Source: Nissolia schottii | Taxonomy: Eukaryota; Streptophyta; Magnoliopsida; Fabales; Fabaceae | Length of the DNA stretch: 64,000 bases | Direction of reading: 5' to 3' | Assembly (NCBI GenBank): GCA_003254905.1 | Contig: QANU01003176.1 | Coordinates: 447,058 to 511,057 of the forward strand | Part shown: positions 46,318-58,512 of the stretch, one piece after another | Layout of the letters: every line of letters starts with the position of its first letter | Position numbering within the stretch: the first letter of the stretch is position 1 | Notes under the pieces: generated by a model | The model's database searches: none | Told to the model about the DNA's origin: nothing | Seen by the model: only the letters and a program-made list of their open reading frames with translations | Translations under genes and position numbers: made by a program

Positions 46318-46604
46318 TATGGTTCTCAAAATGGGACGGGCTAAAAATATGCATATTTTTAGGGTTTGGGTCATTTATGATCGGTTCGCGGGCCTAAACG
46401 GGTCGCCCGCTAGCCCGTTTATTTTTTTAAAAAAATTCAAAAAAATTGTTTAAAAAATAAAAAAAATTTCACGGGCTCACGGACCGGTCCGCAGGCCAAA
46501 CGGGCCGGTCCAATTTTTTTCCAAATTTTCGCTAGCCTATTTTTTGCATGTAAAGTCCTTCTATTTAACCGGGTAAACGGACCGGGTCCATTTTGACAGC
46601 CCTA
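46318..46604. mobile_element. hAT-type nonautonomous element (287 bp)
   Basis: It is flanked by a perfect 8-bp duplication ATTAATAT (46310-46317 and 46605-46612). Ends are TATGGTTCTCAAAAT and, reversed, TAGGGCTGTCAAAAT. Inside are several GGGCC/GCCCG blocks in both orientations (CGGGCCTAAACGGG, CAGGCCAAACGGGCC) around an A-rich centre. No open frame. 8-bp duplications with TAGGG-type ends fit hAT elements. Confidence 0.85.
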
Positions 46605-46612
46605 ATTAATAT

Positions 46613-47144
46613 CCTATTTGTTTTCTTACCTCATGAGATGTTAATCTCTAGTTGCTCTAAGGAAGTGCTTGTTTACTGAGACGAGACATAAATACTGAAA
46701 CACGAAAACAAAAATCATGTCAATTTATTGAGACAAACACAAAAATTTGTGTCCCAAGACAAAAAAATTTGTGTATTTATGTACTTCTGCTTTATTAAAC
46801 ACAGGGAGAGGACACAGGGGACACAACCTTTCATACTAGAATAATGTGTTCATTTTTCTATTAAATTATTGTAATAAGGGTATTTTAAGTCATTTGGAAT
46901 GTATTTTTTGTGTTGTTATTAAGCCAAACAAGATAGATACAAATAAGTGCCTTATACACTATCACTAAACAAAATACAAGACTAATTTGTCCTCTTATTT
47001 TTTATTTTTTATATCTCTATTTTGTCATGTCTAAGCAACCAAACGCAAGTAATCCTAAACATTTATTATATTACCCTAAGTAGACCATAAACAATTTAAC
47101 TAATTTTTCTAGAGACATGAGATAAGGACAAGTTCAACATTTAT
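46613..47144. other. Intergenic, no feature seen
   Basis: AT-rich spacer between the hAT element and the SINE. A weak repeat of ACACAAAAATTTGTGT-type sequence appears near 46735-46775. No gene. Confidence 0.4.
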
Positions 47145-47161
47145 AAAGTTTAGAGACTAAT

Positions 47162-47315
47162 ACCAACGGGGGTTAGTTCAAGTGGTAAGCGGCTTGGTAT
47201 CGCTTAAGCAAGGTCCAAAGTTCGAGACCTTGTGTACGCAGTTATCCCCGCTGGGAGACTCACCCGCCATAGCCAGGTGCGCGACCCTTGGATACCGGGC
47301 AGACAACCTTAAAAA
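47162..47315 (+). mobile_element. tRNA-derived SINE, copy 2
   Basis: Same family as the SINE at 37620: TACCAACGGGGGTTAGTTC start, GTGGTAAGCGGCTTGG, then AAGTTCGAGACC. It lacks about 30 bases before the end (the CGGGTCGACCCTGATTAGG part). Flanked by a perfect 17-bp duplication AAAGTTTAGAGACTAAT (47145-47161 and 47316-47332). Confidence 0.92.
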
Positions 47316-47332
47316 AAAGTTTAGAGACTAAT

Positions 47333-48411
47333 TTATTACTTTTTGAAGTTAAAAGATAAGTTAAAGCATAGGTGTAAAATTTAGAGATTAAATAGGATCT
47401 ATACCAAATAATAACAAACGAATAACAATCTCAACTATTTGCATATCCCCTCCTGTGAAAATGATTTATTTTTGACAGGAAGGAATAGCTAAAGATGTCA
47501 TTAGCGTAAAATTTTATACCAATTGTCAATGCTACCTTTAGAAATTAGTGTTTTTTCACCGAACTGGCTGATAGTAAAATAATTTATAATTGACGAGACC
47601 ACTTGAAAAATGTGCTCATTGTTTACATAATTAAGGCATTCATTTCTATTTTAACCAACAATTTAAGCTCAAATTTTGAGAACGAAAAACATTTACTTGA
47701 AAATTTTAACACTTTAAATTAGAATGGGGAGGGTCCATTAAATTTTAAGTACCGATAGTTATTAAGAGGAAAAAACAGAAGGCCTTATTGAATACTTTCC
47801 GAGGAATAAAGGGACTACTGCCAGGCAAAGATGCACGCATAAATCACCCGAGAAAGTGATTAACGACTTAATGATGCATGGACCCTCAAGATGGAAATGA
47901 ACTACCACTTACTTTAAGAAGATGACAAAAATTTCAACATGCAAGACAATAAAATCTCTCAATTCATGAATCCTGCAATTCACAGTACTACTACAACTAC
48001 TAGCAGCCTTAATCATACATCTAACGCTTCCTGGGCCCTAACTCCCCTCCTATTCTACGGCAATGGAGACCTATACATCACAAGTTGAAAACTATTTTGT
48101 GAAATCAAATACATAAAGAAAAAGAAGAAGAAAAAAAATTCTAATTTGCGATGAGGAACTTGCACAGCCCAGAAAAGGGACTGAGGCAGAAGGAGGTTAA
48201 TCCTTTCTAGAAGAGAAGAAAAAAACTGAAACAGCTCCAATCTGAGAATGCTTCACCCAAAAATCAACAGCATCATGAGCGGCTAGGTATATGAATTCAG
48301 TAAGCAGAGGCCTCAAAGATGAAACGATCTTCGGGTCAATGAATAGATAATCTTCACATACAAATGATCACCAACAGAAGATAAGATGAGTCATGTCTTG
48401 GATCTTTTCTG
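47333..48411. other. Intergenic and 3' UTR of the PHD gene
   Basis: No gene is supported. The right few hundred bases are likely 3' UTR of the zinc-finger gene ending at 48412. Confidence 0.45.
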
Positions 48412-48615
48412 CTATTGCTGAACAAATCGGACACCCTGCTTCCGGAGTTCCAAGGTCTTCACCTTCCCATCATCCAAGGTAACATGTATCTTGGAGGTGC
48501 CTTCAATTACGTCAGTAACCACTCCCTTGTGCCTGGAAAAACATGAAAAGGTAAAAACGCGTAGACTGCAGAGTCTATGAAATGATTCTGCTACACAACA
48601 GCCTAGTGAAAAAGG

Positions 48616-48646
<31 letters not shown>

Positions 48647-51600
48647 CAAACTGAAGTATTATGATCAAACATTTCATTTTCAGCAGTGCCGTGATGCAAC
48701 AAATAACACATTATAAATTATATTTATACACCTATTTCTTAAGTTTTCAAACTTTGAATGATAAATGAATAAAAGAAAGTAGAAATAAACTTCCACAAAT
48801 AAATAACATGTGCCGTTCCCTCTGGCATGCAATTGTTTATTATTAGTCATTCCCCCAACAAAATTAACAAAAAAGCTGAAGGCACTAACCAAGAATTGTC
48901 CGATGTCTGATGAACTTCAACTCTCTTTCCAACAGCATCATTACCCAATTTCATCAATATCCAGCTCGCATCCATTAGACTGTCTGGACGTGATTGGTTT
49001 GCATCTTCAGCCTCATTAAAAGATGTTTTCTCCTTAGGTGAAGGTCTCTTCCTTTTTGACCTCTGGCCCTTGATTGTAGACTTCTCCTCCTCCAGATGAG
49101 AAGAATTTTGATTTTCAATGCTAGGTTTCTTGAATTTAAATTTTAGTAGTGGTTTAGAATCTTTCGGTAAAGAATGTGAAAGTGTCTGATTATTATTGTC
49201 ATCTGTCTCACCACATGCATCAGAGCCCCCTTCTGACTGCTTCCCCAAAGACCAACTTTCCCCTCTTGATGTAGCTTCCGCTGTTCCAACTTGACCAATT
49301 ATTCCATCAGTACCACGTTTTCCCTGCCAAATGCGAGTTTGCTCAAAAGGAACTTGACATCCATCAGACATATTGCCTCTACCCGACGTCAGACTGACTT
49401 CTGCCTTAAATTTTCCCAGTTTAATCAAATTCCCCTCTCTTCCTGAAACCTTTAAAAGTTTAGATTGGCCAGAGTCGACTCTATTTCCTGCAAGTCACAT
49501 GAACCTAGATTACTTTCCTAAGGCAACTTGAAAAAACATCAGATATATCTTCTAGTGCTAATACCAGGTTTAATGTAAAGCAACAACCAAACTTCGATAC
49601 AAACTTCAGAAAAATAGAAGATAAGTAATACTACCTTTAACATCAATATGTTTAGCTGAGCCTTCGTGTCTATCTAATGCAAACTTACCTCCCTTCCTCA
49701 ATTGGCTTGTATCTTCATTTCCTGTGAAGAAATTTGAACTGAGAAAACCATAAAAGAGAAAGAAAGCAAAAAGAATATGCAAACCATTCAAGAACAAATG
49801 CGCACACACTAAGCAGATGCAATAACAGTAATTAGTGTCCTACACTTTTTCTTTGAAAGGCTAATTACATGTCTTTTACCTACTTGGATTTGGATCCTCT
49901 AAGGTGAGGTACTCGCTTTCGAAGAGAAAGTGAGGGTTTACACCAATAGATCAATAAAGTGGGACCCACACACCAAATCCACTTTATTGATATAAAAGTG
50001 GAAGCCTCTCACTTTCTCCTCTAAAGTGAGAGCCACAGAAAATGTCATTGATTATAGAGGGCAAAAAGGATGCTATTAATTGATAAATCAGCCAAACACA
50101 CTTTCACAGAATCAAACACCAAATTGCCAGTTTCTGAAGTAATTATAAGGCAACAAGGGAAAACAATAAACAAATAAATAAATAAAACTCAACTAAGATG
50201 TATACCATTAGCAGTAACCAGATCTTGATCTCTTTGGCAGCTTGAAGTATCAGACCGGGGAGAACTAGCCACATTAATTTTCCGTGCACCCAAGTTTATA
50301 ACCAATTTCTTCCCTTTTACATTCTGAGTTTTGTCATCATGCTTTCCACTCTCCCCCTCACTATCCCGAATATGTGACTTATTACTTTTAATTCGGACTA
50401 CTCTGGGCTTCCTCTCTTCATCACTGCCCATCACCTCATCAACAAACTTATGTTTCAAAATCCCTGGCTGATTGATCGGGAAAGATACTTCAGTTTGACT
50501 CAGGCTTCCAGCAGCAGGGGACGAATAAACATCAGGACCTTCATTTCTCTGGGATTGTATATCATCATGCTTATCATCATCCAAGCTATGTAAAGATTTG
50601 ACATCACTATGTACTTCAAAACTATGGTGCATGTCAATTTTACCAGTCAAAAATGACTGAGAGTCCTTTTTCTTAGCAGACTTTTTGCTTGAAGATTTCT
50701 TTCCATAATCTGTCATCTTCTTTGGTGAGTTATTGGACACATTCTTTAGAGAGAACTTAAAGGAACGCCCAGATTCATTCTTTGATTTTAAAGGCCCGCT
50801 ATCCTCATCATCTGAAAATGGTGAAATAGAAAATATTTCGTCTTGAATTGGTAAACCAGCTGCAGCCCTCAAGCTGGTAATTAACTCTCTATCATCAATA
50901 TTTCTTCTCCTCCAAAGCTCCTGAACAGCATCCTCAAGACCCTTGATCTGGAACATACAAATACATGATAAGGTAGGTGCAGACAAGATCTAGATGCGCC
51001 AATTTCAAAAAATTTCTCAATGGGTAACAAAAACCAGATTCATAAAGAAGGCATACTGCATACCTGATAACATTCCCCGCGACAAGTGGGACATTTATAC
51101 TGCAGATTCCCATCAACTTGAAATTGGTGATATTTTTCATCACTGAAACGACGATGTCGAACCAAATTATTAAGAATTACAGACAATGTCAGCAGTCAAT
51201 AAGCACAATTATTCAAGCTATAAAAATAGAAACAGGAAGTTCTTTAAAGGAGTTAATCTGCAAACACTGAACGTCTATCCGAACCTCTCAAGGAGATGGC
51301 ATGCAGCTTAATATTGAAAGTGATGATTTCAATTTACTTAAATACTGTAAAATATCAAATTGACTATATTCCAAATACATGGTTGCATGATGAAAATCAA
51401 AATACCAATCCAAAAGGCATTAAAGAATTAAGACCAAGAATAAAGTGCACCGCGAAATCATTAATGATTGTACATCAATACATAATAAAACAACAATGGA
51501 ATGTCATTAACATATATATTCTGGTTGTAAATCAAATCAGTCCACACAATACATTGAAATCAGGCCATTTTCACAAATACAAAAGGCAAACTGACCTAAT

Positions 51601-54600
51601 ATTATCACACTGGCAATGCACCCAGCGCTGGCAAATATCACAGCAAACCATTGGTGTTGATTCTGAATCTCTATAAACCTACAAAATAAGCGAAAAACAT
51701 TAAAATTTCCTTGCCCGTCCCACATTGTTTATTTATGCATATAACCCAGAAGGAAAATGTACTTAACTGAGTATATTATGCATGCAATGCAAGTATAGCA
51801 TAATACTTGAGAAGCAGGCTGAAGGGACAAGGGACCTTACACAAGCCTGTGCCATACTTGATAATATTTCAAAAAACCAACTGATTTTCATATCCTTCAA
51901 TTATGGTCACAGCTAAATAAATCATAACCCCTAAATGAACAAAAAAATATCCTCTAAAGTGATGATTTTACTTTAGAAGGTAAAGTGAGTGTTTTACCAT
52001 TAGATCATTAAAGTAAGTAGTGGGAAGCATATCTACTTTAATGATCTAATGGTGAAAGCACCCACTTTACTATTTAAAATAAATTCCTCACTTTAGAGGA
52101 TCCTTTCTCCTAAATGAAATATGAATGTTGTAGATGAGTTCCTTCAAAAATTAGACTATATATAAAATAAGTTTCAGTGTTCTACGTGCTTGCCCCAGTG
52201 ATAGATATGTTTCACTAACTATCCCCTAAAAGAAGATATCAAAAGGAAAGATCGCCACCTTCAAACAAACAGGACAGTAGTTCCCTTTCACGAACAATCT
52301 TCCACAGGCATCACAGCAGGTGTATCCCAGAAACCATCTATAGAATTTATTTTAAGAAAAGAAAAGTAAGCCCATCCAATTTCAATATGCTAAATCAGTA
52401 GGAGTGGTGAGAAATTAACTGCCATGTAAAATGCAAACATAAACAAAGAAAAATTGAACTACACTAGGTTGCCAACTTGACTTAGGCAGCAAAGAAAATC
52501 CAATTACATGCTTAAAAGATGGGGGAGATACAGTATTTGAAATTTATTAATATTAACTAAAAATATTATTTGTTACATTTGGGTGTGTATGCACGCCCCG
52601 GGGGGAGATGAGAAATTAGAGAGAAAATGTGAAATGTTAATTAATAGAATAGGTCAAACTTTTAAAAAAGTTGTCAGTGGTGCCAAACAGCAAACAGTGC
52701 GCTAGGTTTTTGTTTTATTAAAAAAAAAAAAAAAAAAAAAAAANNNNNNNNNNNNNNNNNNNNNNNNNNNNNNNNNNNNNNNNNNNNNNNNNNNNNNNNN
52801 NNNNNNNNNNNNNNNNNNNNNNNNNNNNNNNNNNNNNNNNNNNNNNNNNNNNNNNNNNNNNNNNNNNNNNNNNNNNNNNNNNNNNNNNNNNNNNNNNNNN
52901 NNTAAAATCAGGTAAACTCGTACGAGTTTACCACAAGCAGTTTTTTTATCGTGCTTCGTTCCTAATCCATCGTATGTATTTTATCATTTTCTCAGAGATC
53001 TTTTCCACTAGGGCACGTGACCTTTGCATCGCTATCTGTACTTTAGTGTTTTGGATTGGAGGCATCTTTGTCACATACTCGCTTCCTGTGATGCTCAGTA
53101 CTATGGGACTCGTTGGTATCTTCGGTATTTATGTTGTTGTGTGTGTCACCTCCTGGATATTTATGTTCTTAAAGGTTCCAAAAACAAAGGGCATGCCCCT
53201 CGAGCTCATCACCGAATTCTTTGTTGTCTGCTCGAAGCAGACTACTTCTGTAAAAAATGAGTGACATTGTTCTTTATATACATTTGCTATGTCGGTTGCT
53301 CAATACACCGTCTCTCTCTTGTGTTGATAGATTTTACTTATCATTAAGTTTATGTGGAGGAGAATATGTTCTTGTTCAAACATATGTATTATGTATTATC
53401 TATGAATTGAACTTAGAACTCATATATTTCATCTTCATTAGTGCTTTGTTATGAAGTTAAAAGTATTTATGAATTTCAAGTTTTATTAAATATATTCTGT
53501 AGCATAATAACTTTTTAAAATATTTTTTAATATTTTTTTAATAATAGGTAAACTCGTATGAGTTTACGATCCGAGTTTAAAGAGGCTCCACGAGTTTACT
53601 TAAACTCGCGAGTTTGATAACCATGAGCATGACGAATTGAAATGGATCACACGATTCATGATTCTGAATCATGCGATTTGATAACACTGGTCTATACATT
53701 CAGCAAAGAAAATCCAATTACATGCTTAAAAGATGAGGGAGATACAGTATTTAAATTTTATGATGCACACAGGAAAGGCTATATTATAATTTATGATGCA
53801 ACTATATTCATCCAACCAACACAAATATCAAAGTAAAAGATCTAAGCATTCATACCTCACACTTAGTCCATTTCCAGGGACATTGGATCCACAACTGTGA
53901 CACCTTGTGTGTTTTGGGCACAAATAGGGCCCAGTACTAACATTCTGCATTATGCAATCACAAGTGAACTGGTGTACATAAAAACAAATATCATGCTCAC
54001 TAGTAAGTGATAAAGATTCTACCTTATGAGGAGGTTGCAGACAATAACAATGGTAAGCACCATCGCATCTTTTGCAAAACATGAACTTACTAGGATCGCC
54101 AGTCCTTCTGCAAGCCTAAACAAAGCAAATAAAACATATGAATAACAGATCTCAAATAGAGCATATGAAGATTCGAAAAAAGGAGAGCCATAAATGCACA
54201 ATATATGGAAAGGCACAAGCTCATTAGTATCACTAAATATAAATCATTCATTACCTCGCAAATTCGGCAAGCCCGGCAGGTCCACGAACTCCAATGAAAT
54301 AAATCTTCAAAAAAGAAGGCCCCGAAAATGAGAACAGTGGCACCAAAAGCATATTATACGGCCCAACAAGTATACCTTCTTACCTCTATTTTGAGCCCAA
54401 CTTCTCAAGCAGTTCCTATGATACTTCTTACCACAACTTTTACATGATAGCATCTTTTTAGCTCGCTCACTCCCTTCGTTTTCAACACGATTGCACATCC
54501 GACAAAAGACTTTGACATTGGATTGACCCTGTTCTTCCCCAGTAAGATTCCCAGATGTATCCTGTTCATATAAGGCCATTATTACCACACGTATTACTAA

Positions 54601-55522
54601 AGACACAGTATCAAAATCAAAACTAAACTTGAATTGATCATGTAAACACCGAATATCCAAAAATGAAAAAGAACCCCCCCCCCAACAATAAAATCTACTC
54701 CAACATCCAATACATCACCACATACACAAAAATTATAAATGAATAGTCTCTAGCTCATCATCATCACAATAATCTCTAGCACATCTTTCAACAAACGGTT
54801 CTGGCACTCAACTCAACATTTGAAACAACAGCATCAAAATCAGTCAAAAAAACGCACGCAAGCCAATCAAATCAGTAACCTAAACCACCAGAATTCCATC
54901 ACAAAAAATCACCAAATCCAAGAACAAGAGCAAAGAGGCAGCACTCACTGGCACGTCACGGGCCTCGAACCTGCGAGCGTACTCCTCGGCGGCGATCATG
55001 GCGGCGGCGCCCTTCTGCTGCAACGCGACGCGCTTGGCCTTCATGGACGCGGACTCCTCGTCAGCTGCGGGGACGCCATCTGGAGCTGGATTCGGCGGCG
55101 GAGGCGGCGGCACGACCTTGGGGACGGCGACCTTGACGGTGGCGGTGTCCCTCCGCGCATCGGCGAGGAAATCGCCGAGCGCCGAAACGTCCTGGAAGAA
55201 GCCGTTGGAAGCGTCGTTTCCATGGAGCTCGCGCGGAAACCCTAGGGAGCAGAAGCAGATTCGGCGACTGCGAACAACGAAAAACGACACAGCAAGAAAT
55301 GAAACAACAAAACGACGAGAGTGAACGAATAGAACGACACAAAGTTAGAGTTTTCGTTTAGTAATCGTAATTCGTAATTGAAAGGGGACACACAAAAAGA
55401 GGAAGAAGAAGAAGTGTGAGGGTGTGACTGTGTGAGAGACATAAGATAAAGAGAAGAGAAGAGAAGAGAAGAGAAGAGGAGAGGCATTACCATGTAATTG
55501 GGCAAGCTACGTGAAATGCCAT
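48412..55522 (-). CDS. Multi-PHD/RING-like zinc finger protein (At3g08020-like)
   Basis: Thirteen exons (55522-55491, 55267-54949, 54561-54384, 54304-54255, 54115-54023, 53944-53856, 52337-52259, 51678-51596, 51142-51064, 50947-50206, 49721-49635, 49487-48890, 48532-48412) join in phase to 849 residues. The start MAFHVACPIT is typical of this plant family. Residues 118-334 form a long Cys/His array: FCRMCNRVENEG, CKSCGKKYHRNCLRSW, CRACRICE, FCKRCDGAYHCYCLQPP, YLCPKHTRCHSCG, CDACGRLFVKGNYCPVC, VCCDICQRWVHCQCD, YKCPTCRGECY. This resembles the PHD clusters of MLL-type proteins without a SET domain. Residues 335-800 are Ser/Lys-rich and acidic. The C-terminal 45 (HKGVVTDVIEGTSKIHVTLD) look Tudor-like. 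It is likely a nuclear histone-tail reader, but no specific function is known to me. Intron 6 (53855-52338) holds the gap and a transposon-like segment. Confidence 0.9.
49892..50040. mobile_element. MITE, copy 1, in intron 10 of the PHD gene
   Basis: The left end GGATCCTCTAAGGTGAGG and the inverted right part CTCCTCTAAAGTGAGAG form a hairpin. It also pairs GATCAATAAAGTGG with CCACTTTATTGAT near the middle. About 150 bases, no coding. Same family as 51949-52105. Confidence 0.75.
51949..52105. mobile_element. MITE, copy 2, in intron 7 of the PHD gene
   Basis: The ends ATCCTCTAAAGTGATGA and TCCTCACTTTAGAGGAT are inverted repeats. The centre has a perfect pair CCATTAGATCATTAAAGTA / TACTTTAATGATCTAATGG. 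About 157 bases, folding into one long hairpin. Same family as copy 1. Confidence 0.85.
52718..52902. other. Poly-A run and assembly gap (159 N)
   Basis: A run of A at 52718-52743 leads straight into N from 52744 to 52902. The left end of the transposon-like segment lies in or before this gap. Confidence 1.
52960..53264 (+). pseudogene. Captured C-terminal piece of a tonoplast monosaccharide transporter gene
   Basis: The frame 52974-53264 encodes the last two membrane segments and tail of a TST/TMT-type major-facilitator sugar transporter: SEIFSTRARDLCIAICTLVFWIGG (written here in parts: SEIFSTRARD, LCIAICTLVFWIGG), then SLPVMLSTMGLVGIFGIYVV, then FLKVPKTKGMPLELITEFF. Family members read SEIFPTRVRG and VPETKG, so key residues have drifted (Pro to Ser, Gly to Asp, Glu to Lys). 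The rest of the 700-odd residue transporter is absent. It lies antisense to the host PHD gene and inside a transposon-like segment. It is not a functional transporter. The end of the frame (SVKNE) may be original or not. Confidence 0.82.
53265..53547. other. Remainder of element interior
   Basis: AT-rich sequence after the transporter fragment, perhaps including its old 3' UTR. No further coding similarity is seen. Confidence 0.4.
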
Positions 55523-57647
55523 TTTGTGGCTTGTGCCTGTGGATTTAGATTTCAATTTTTTCGTGTTTAGGGGATCGTTCCCCCCAAACCCCTAAAATTA
55601 CTTCTTCTTTATTTTTTTTAAAAATAAGTAAGTGGAAAATAAAAGGGGAGTTTGGAAATTTAAAAGGGGAATTAAAAAAAAGGGGGAAAAAAATAAAAAG
55701 TGGGGGTGTAGGATTGAGAGGGGGGGTGCTGTAACAAGGCGTATGTGTGTTTCTGATATGTGAGAGAGAGAGAGGAGAAGGAGGAAATAGGTCGAGAGAG
55801 TGTGAGTGTTTCGATTGGGTGCGATGCTCCGACCAGGCCTTACTGCCTTCAGTAGCCCATTTTATTTTGGGGTCTTTCTTATGCTGTGTCAGGCCCGTAA
55901 GCATTTACATGAGGGAAAATTGTCAATTTGTAATATCCAAGACCCAAAAAAAGGTACTAAACAATGATGTTTCATGTAGTTTTTAATTTTGGGCCATTTC
56001 CGACAATTCGAAAGAGGTTGTTAATGTTGGCCATTGAGAGCTTATATTTGTCTCCCAAAATGAAGTGAAAAATTAAACTTATCTTAATAATTATTTATTT
56101 TAATAATTATATTTTAATATAATTGATTATATGATAATCAATTTATATTTTATCTGAAAAGTGATTTTAAGACAATTTATTTTGTTTGGATAATAAGAAA
56201 TTTTCGTTTTTGTATGATAAATTGCTAAAAAAAAGTATATAATTATTTATATTATATAATATTAAAAGTTAGGATTACTTTAGTAAGAGTGAGAAAAAGA
56301 ATTTTCTAATAAAAAAGCAAAAAAATTTCTAACTTAATGTTCAACAATGTCGCTTTAGTTTTTTTTTAATATAAACGCTGTTTTGTATGCAAAACAGCTT
56401 TTACTTATTTTTTATTTTATACCCAAACATAATAAATTATTTTTAAACGGTTTTTTATAAGAAAAAAATTTGTTTCTATGAATTCCCAAACATGCTCTCA
56501 ATTGACGTCTCTAAAATGGAGCTTTCAGTGGGGTTTTTTTACGTGTAAAATGGAACTTAATTATTGTTTAAAGACTTGATTAAAAATTATTTAATAATGT
56601 TATTTGGATCACTAAAAAGATGTAAACATTTTATTACTCCTCTTACAATAGATCATGTGATTACTTCTGATAAAGTGTGCCCCAATATACATTGTGAGAT
56701 GAGTGACAATATGTCTACACTTTTTAGTGGTCTAAATAGCATTATTCAAAATTATTTTAGTTTTAGGGCTTCTTTTATTCATAACATGACAGGAAAATAT
56801 AGTACATGCAAAATGACCTTACCATTAACATTAAGAGAGCCAGGATCAACTAATTCTATGCATAATCATTCTAGTTTAAATATGGGAAATGAATTCTCAT
56901 GTGTGATCTTCTACCATTAATTTAAAATGTGGGACTCATACATGATATGAGCAATAAAAAGATTGATAATAAGATATTACACATGATTTTATTATGTGAA
57001 AATTACACATGAAATGACTCATTTCCTTAATCAAGCAATGTGTCTCAAAATATAGGCATGTAGTCATGTTAACGTTGTAATCATATGAAAAATGATGATC
57101 ATTAATTACTATAAAATTACTAAACAAATATCTCATTTTGAAAAATCCAAATTCAAAATGGTAATTATATGATACATATCTATTCACATTAGATTTACAA
57201 CTTGGTAATATGGCTTAAACTTTCTCTTATTAGCTCAAACATTATTATTATTTTATTTTATTTTTTGCATTTTCGGCCAAAAACTGCAAAGAACTTCTAT
57301 GAATAAAACTGGTTCAATGACGTTACGTCATTTATCGCCGTTTAGCTCTTACGGCAACACGTTTACAAGAGTAAAAAATCATGACCTGACCAATTAGGTA
57401 TTCGAATTTTTGTTTGAAAAGCTTCAATCCATACTTTGGCCAAAAATTACTCTCTAATTGTTTTTAACAAAACTATGATTTTGAACTCTCTAGGGAAAAT
57501 CCAACCTAACTCATTAGGAGAAGTTTGTGAATTGTGATACACCTGATGAGTTTCATGGAATATCTCACCTTAAATCTAAAGCATCCATTTATTTTGTGTA
57601 AAATAAATCACTATTATGGTGATGCTGCACTTGATAGTTACCACTCT
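55523..57647. other. PHD gene promoter and AT-rich intergenic DNA
   Basis: Purine-rich promoter-proximal sequence (GA-rich at 55760-55800) lies left of AT-rich DNA. Within the gene's intron 1, (GAGAA)n occurs at 55448-55475. A 118-residue frame at 56564-56920 has no family features. No gene is supported. Confidence 0.45.
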
Positions 57648-58512
57648 TAGGGGTGGTAAGGCCCGCAGGCCTAAACGGGGCTGGCCAAAAGTATGCTTAT
57701 TTTTAAGTTTTGGCTCGTTTATGGTCAATTTATGGGCTTACACAGGCTAGTCCACTAGCCCGTTCATTTAAAAAAAATGAAAATTTTGGTCTATTTTTAT
57801 TATTTAAATACAAAGTTGTGAATAAGTATTTGCAATCATTTTTAGTTATTTTTTATCGTCTATCTATTAATTAATCGAAAAGAAATAGTTTAAATGGTTA
57901 ATTGCGAGATTATATTATCTTTTTATTCCTTCAACTATCTTGCTTGAAAGATATTAAATGCTATTTGAAGTCGATTCATGAATTAATACAACTTTCATTA
58001 ATTAAATGACGACATATAACATTGATGTGAGTACTGTTATGTTATTAATCAAAAATACAATTGGAACTCTTTCTCGTAGATTAATCAATAATAAACAAGG
58101 TTTAAAAATATATATAAACTTGTAGGGTTTGCACTCATTGAAGGAATAGAATGTAAAATTTATCAATATCTATGCCATAACACTTTAACTGTATAACAAT
58201 ATAAATATAGTTAAGTAGGTAAGCATAACAAATAGTTAAACATGCTCAATTATAAATCTAAATAGTTAAACTTTAAACTCTTAAACTCCAAATTAAAATT
58301 TAAAGTCTAAAATGAAACATTTAAAATTTTGGTATTTTTTATATAAAAAAATTATGGGCTCACGAACTAGCCCGTGAACCTGCCAAGCTGACCCGTTTAG
58401 CCCGCAGGCCTGACCATTTTTTTTCGAATTTTCACGGGTCTATTTTTTGCATATAAAGTCCATCCATTTAACCGGGCTCGTGGGCTGAACTCATTTTGAT
58501 GGCCTAACCCCT
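57648..58512. mobile_element. hAT-like nonautonomous element remnant, larger
   Basis: Both ends are rich in GGCCCGCAGGCC and CTAGCCCG blocks like those of the element at 46318: left about 57650-57775, right about 58345-58510 (GCCCGCAGGCCTGACC, TTGCATATAAAGTCC). An AT-rich interior lies between. The end TTTTGATGGCCTAA resembles the hAT end TTTTGACAGCCCTA. No target duplication could be matched, so the limits are approximate. Confidence 0.6.

Larger units (their letters stand above)
52903..53622. mobile_element. GAGTTTAC-type element carrying a gene fragment
   Basis: Just right of the gap is GGTAAACTCGTACGAGTTTACC. The right end (53548-53622) carries TAAACTCGTATGAGTTTACG and finishes AACTCGCGAGTTTGATAACC. 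This matches the right end of the element at 38551-39129. Between them lies a sugar transporter fragment (52960-53264). It lies in intron 6 of the PHD gene. Confidence 0.65.

Noticed and set aside
56564..56920. 118-residue plus-strand frame
   Set aside because: AT-driven, no motif, no splice or promoter context.
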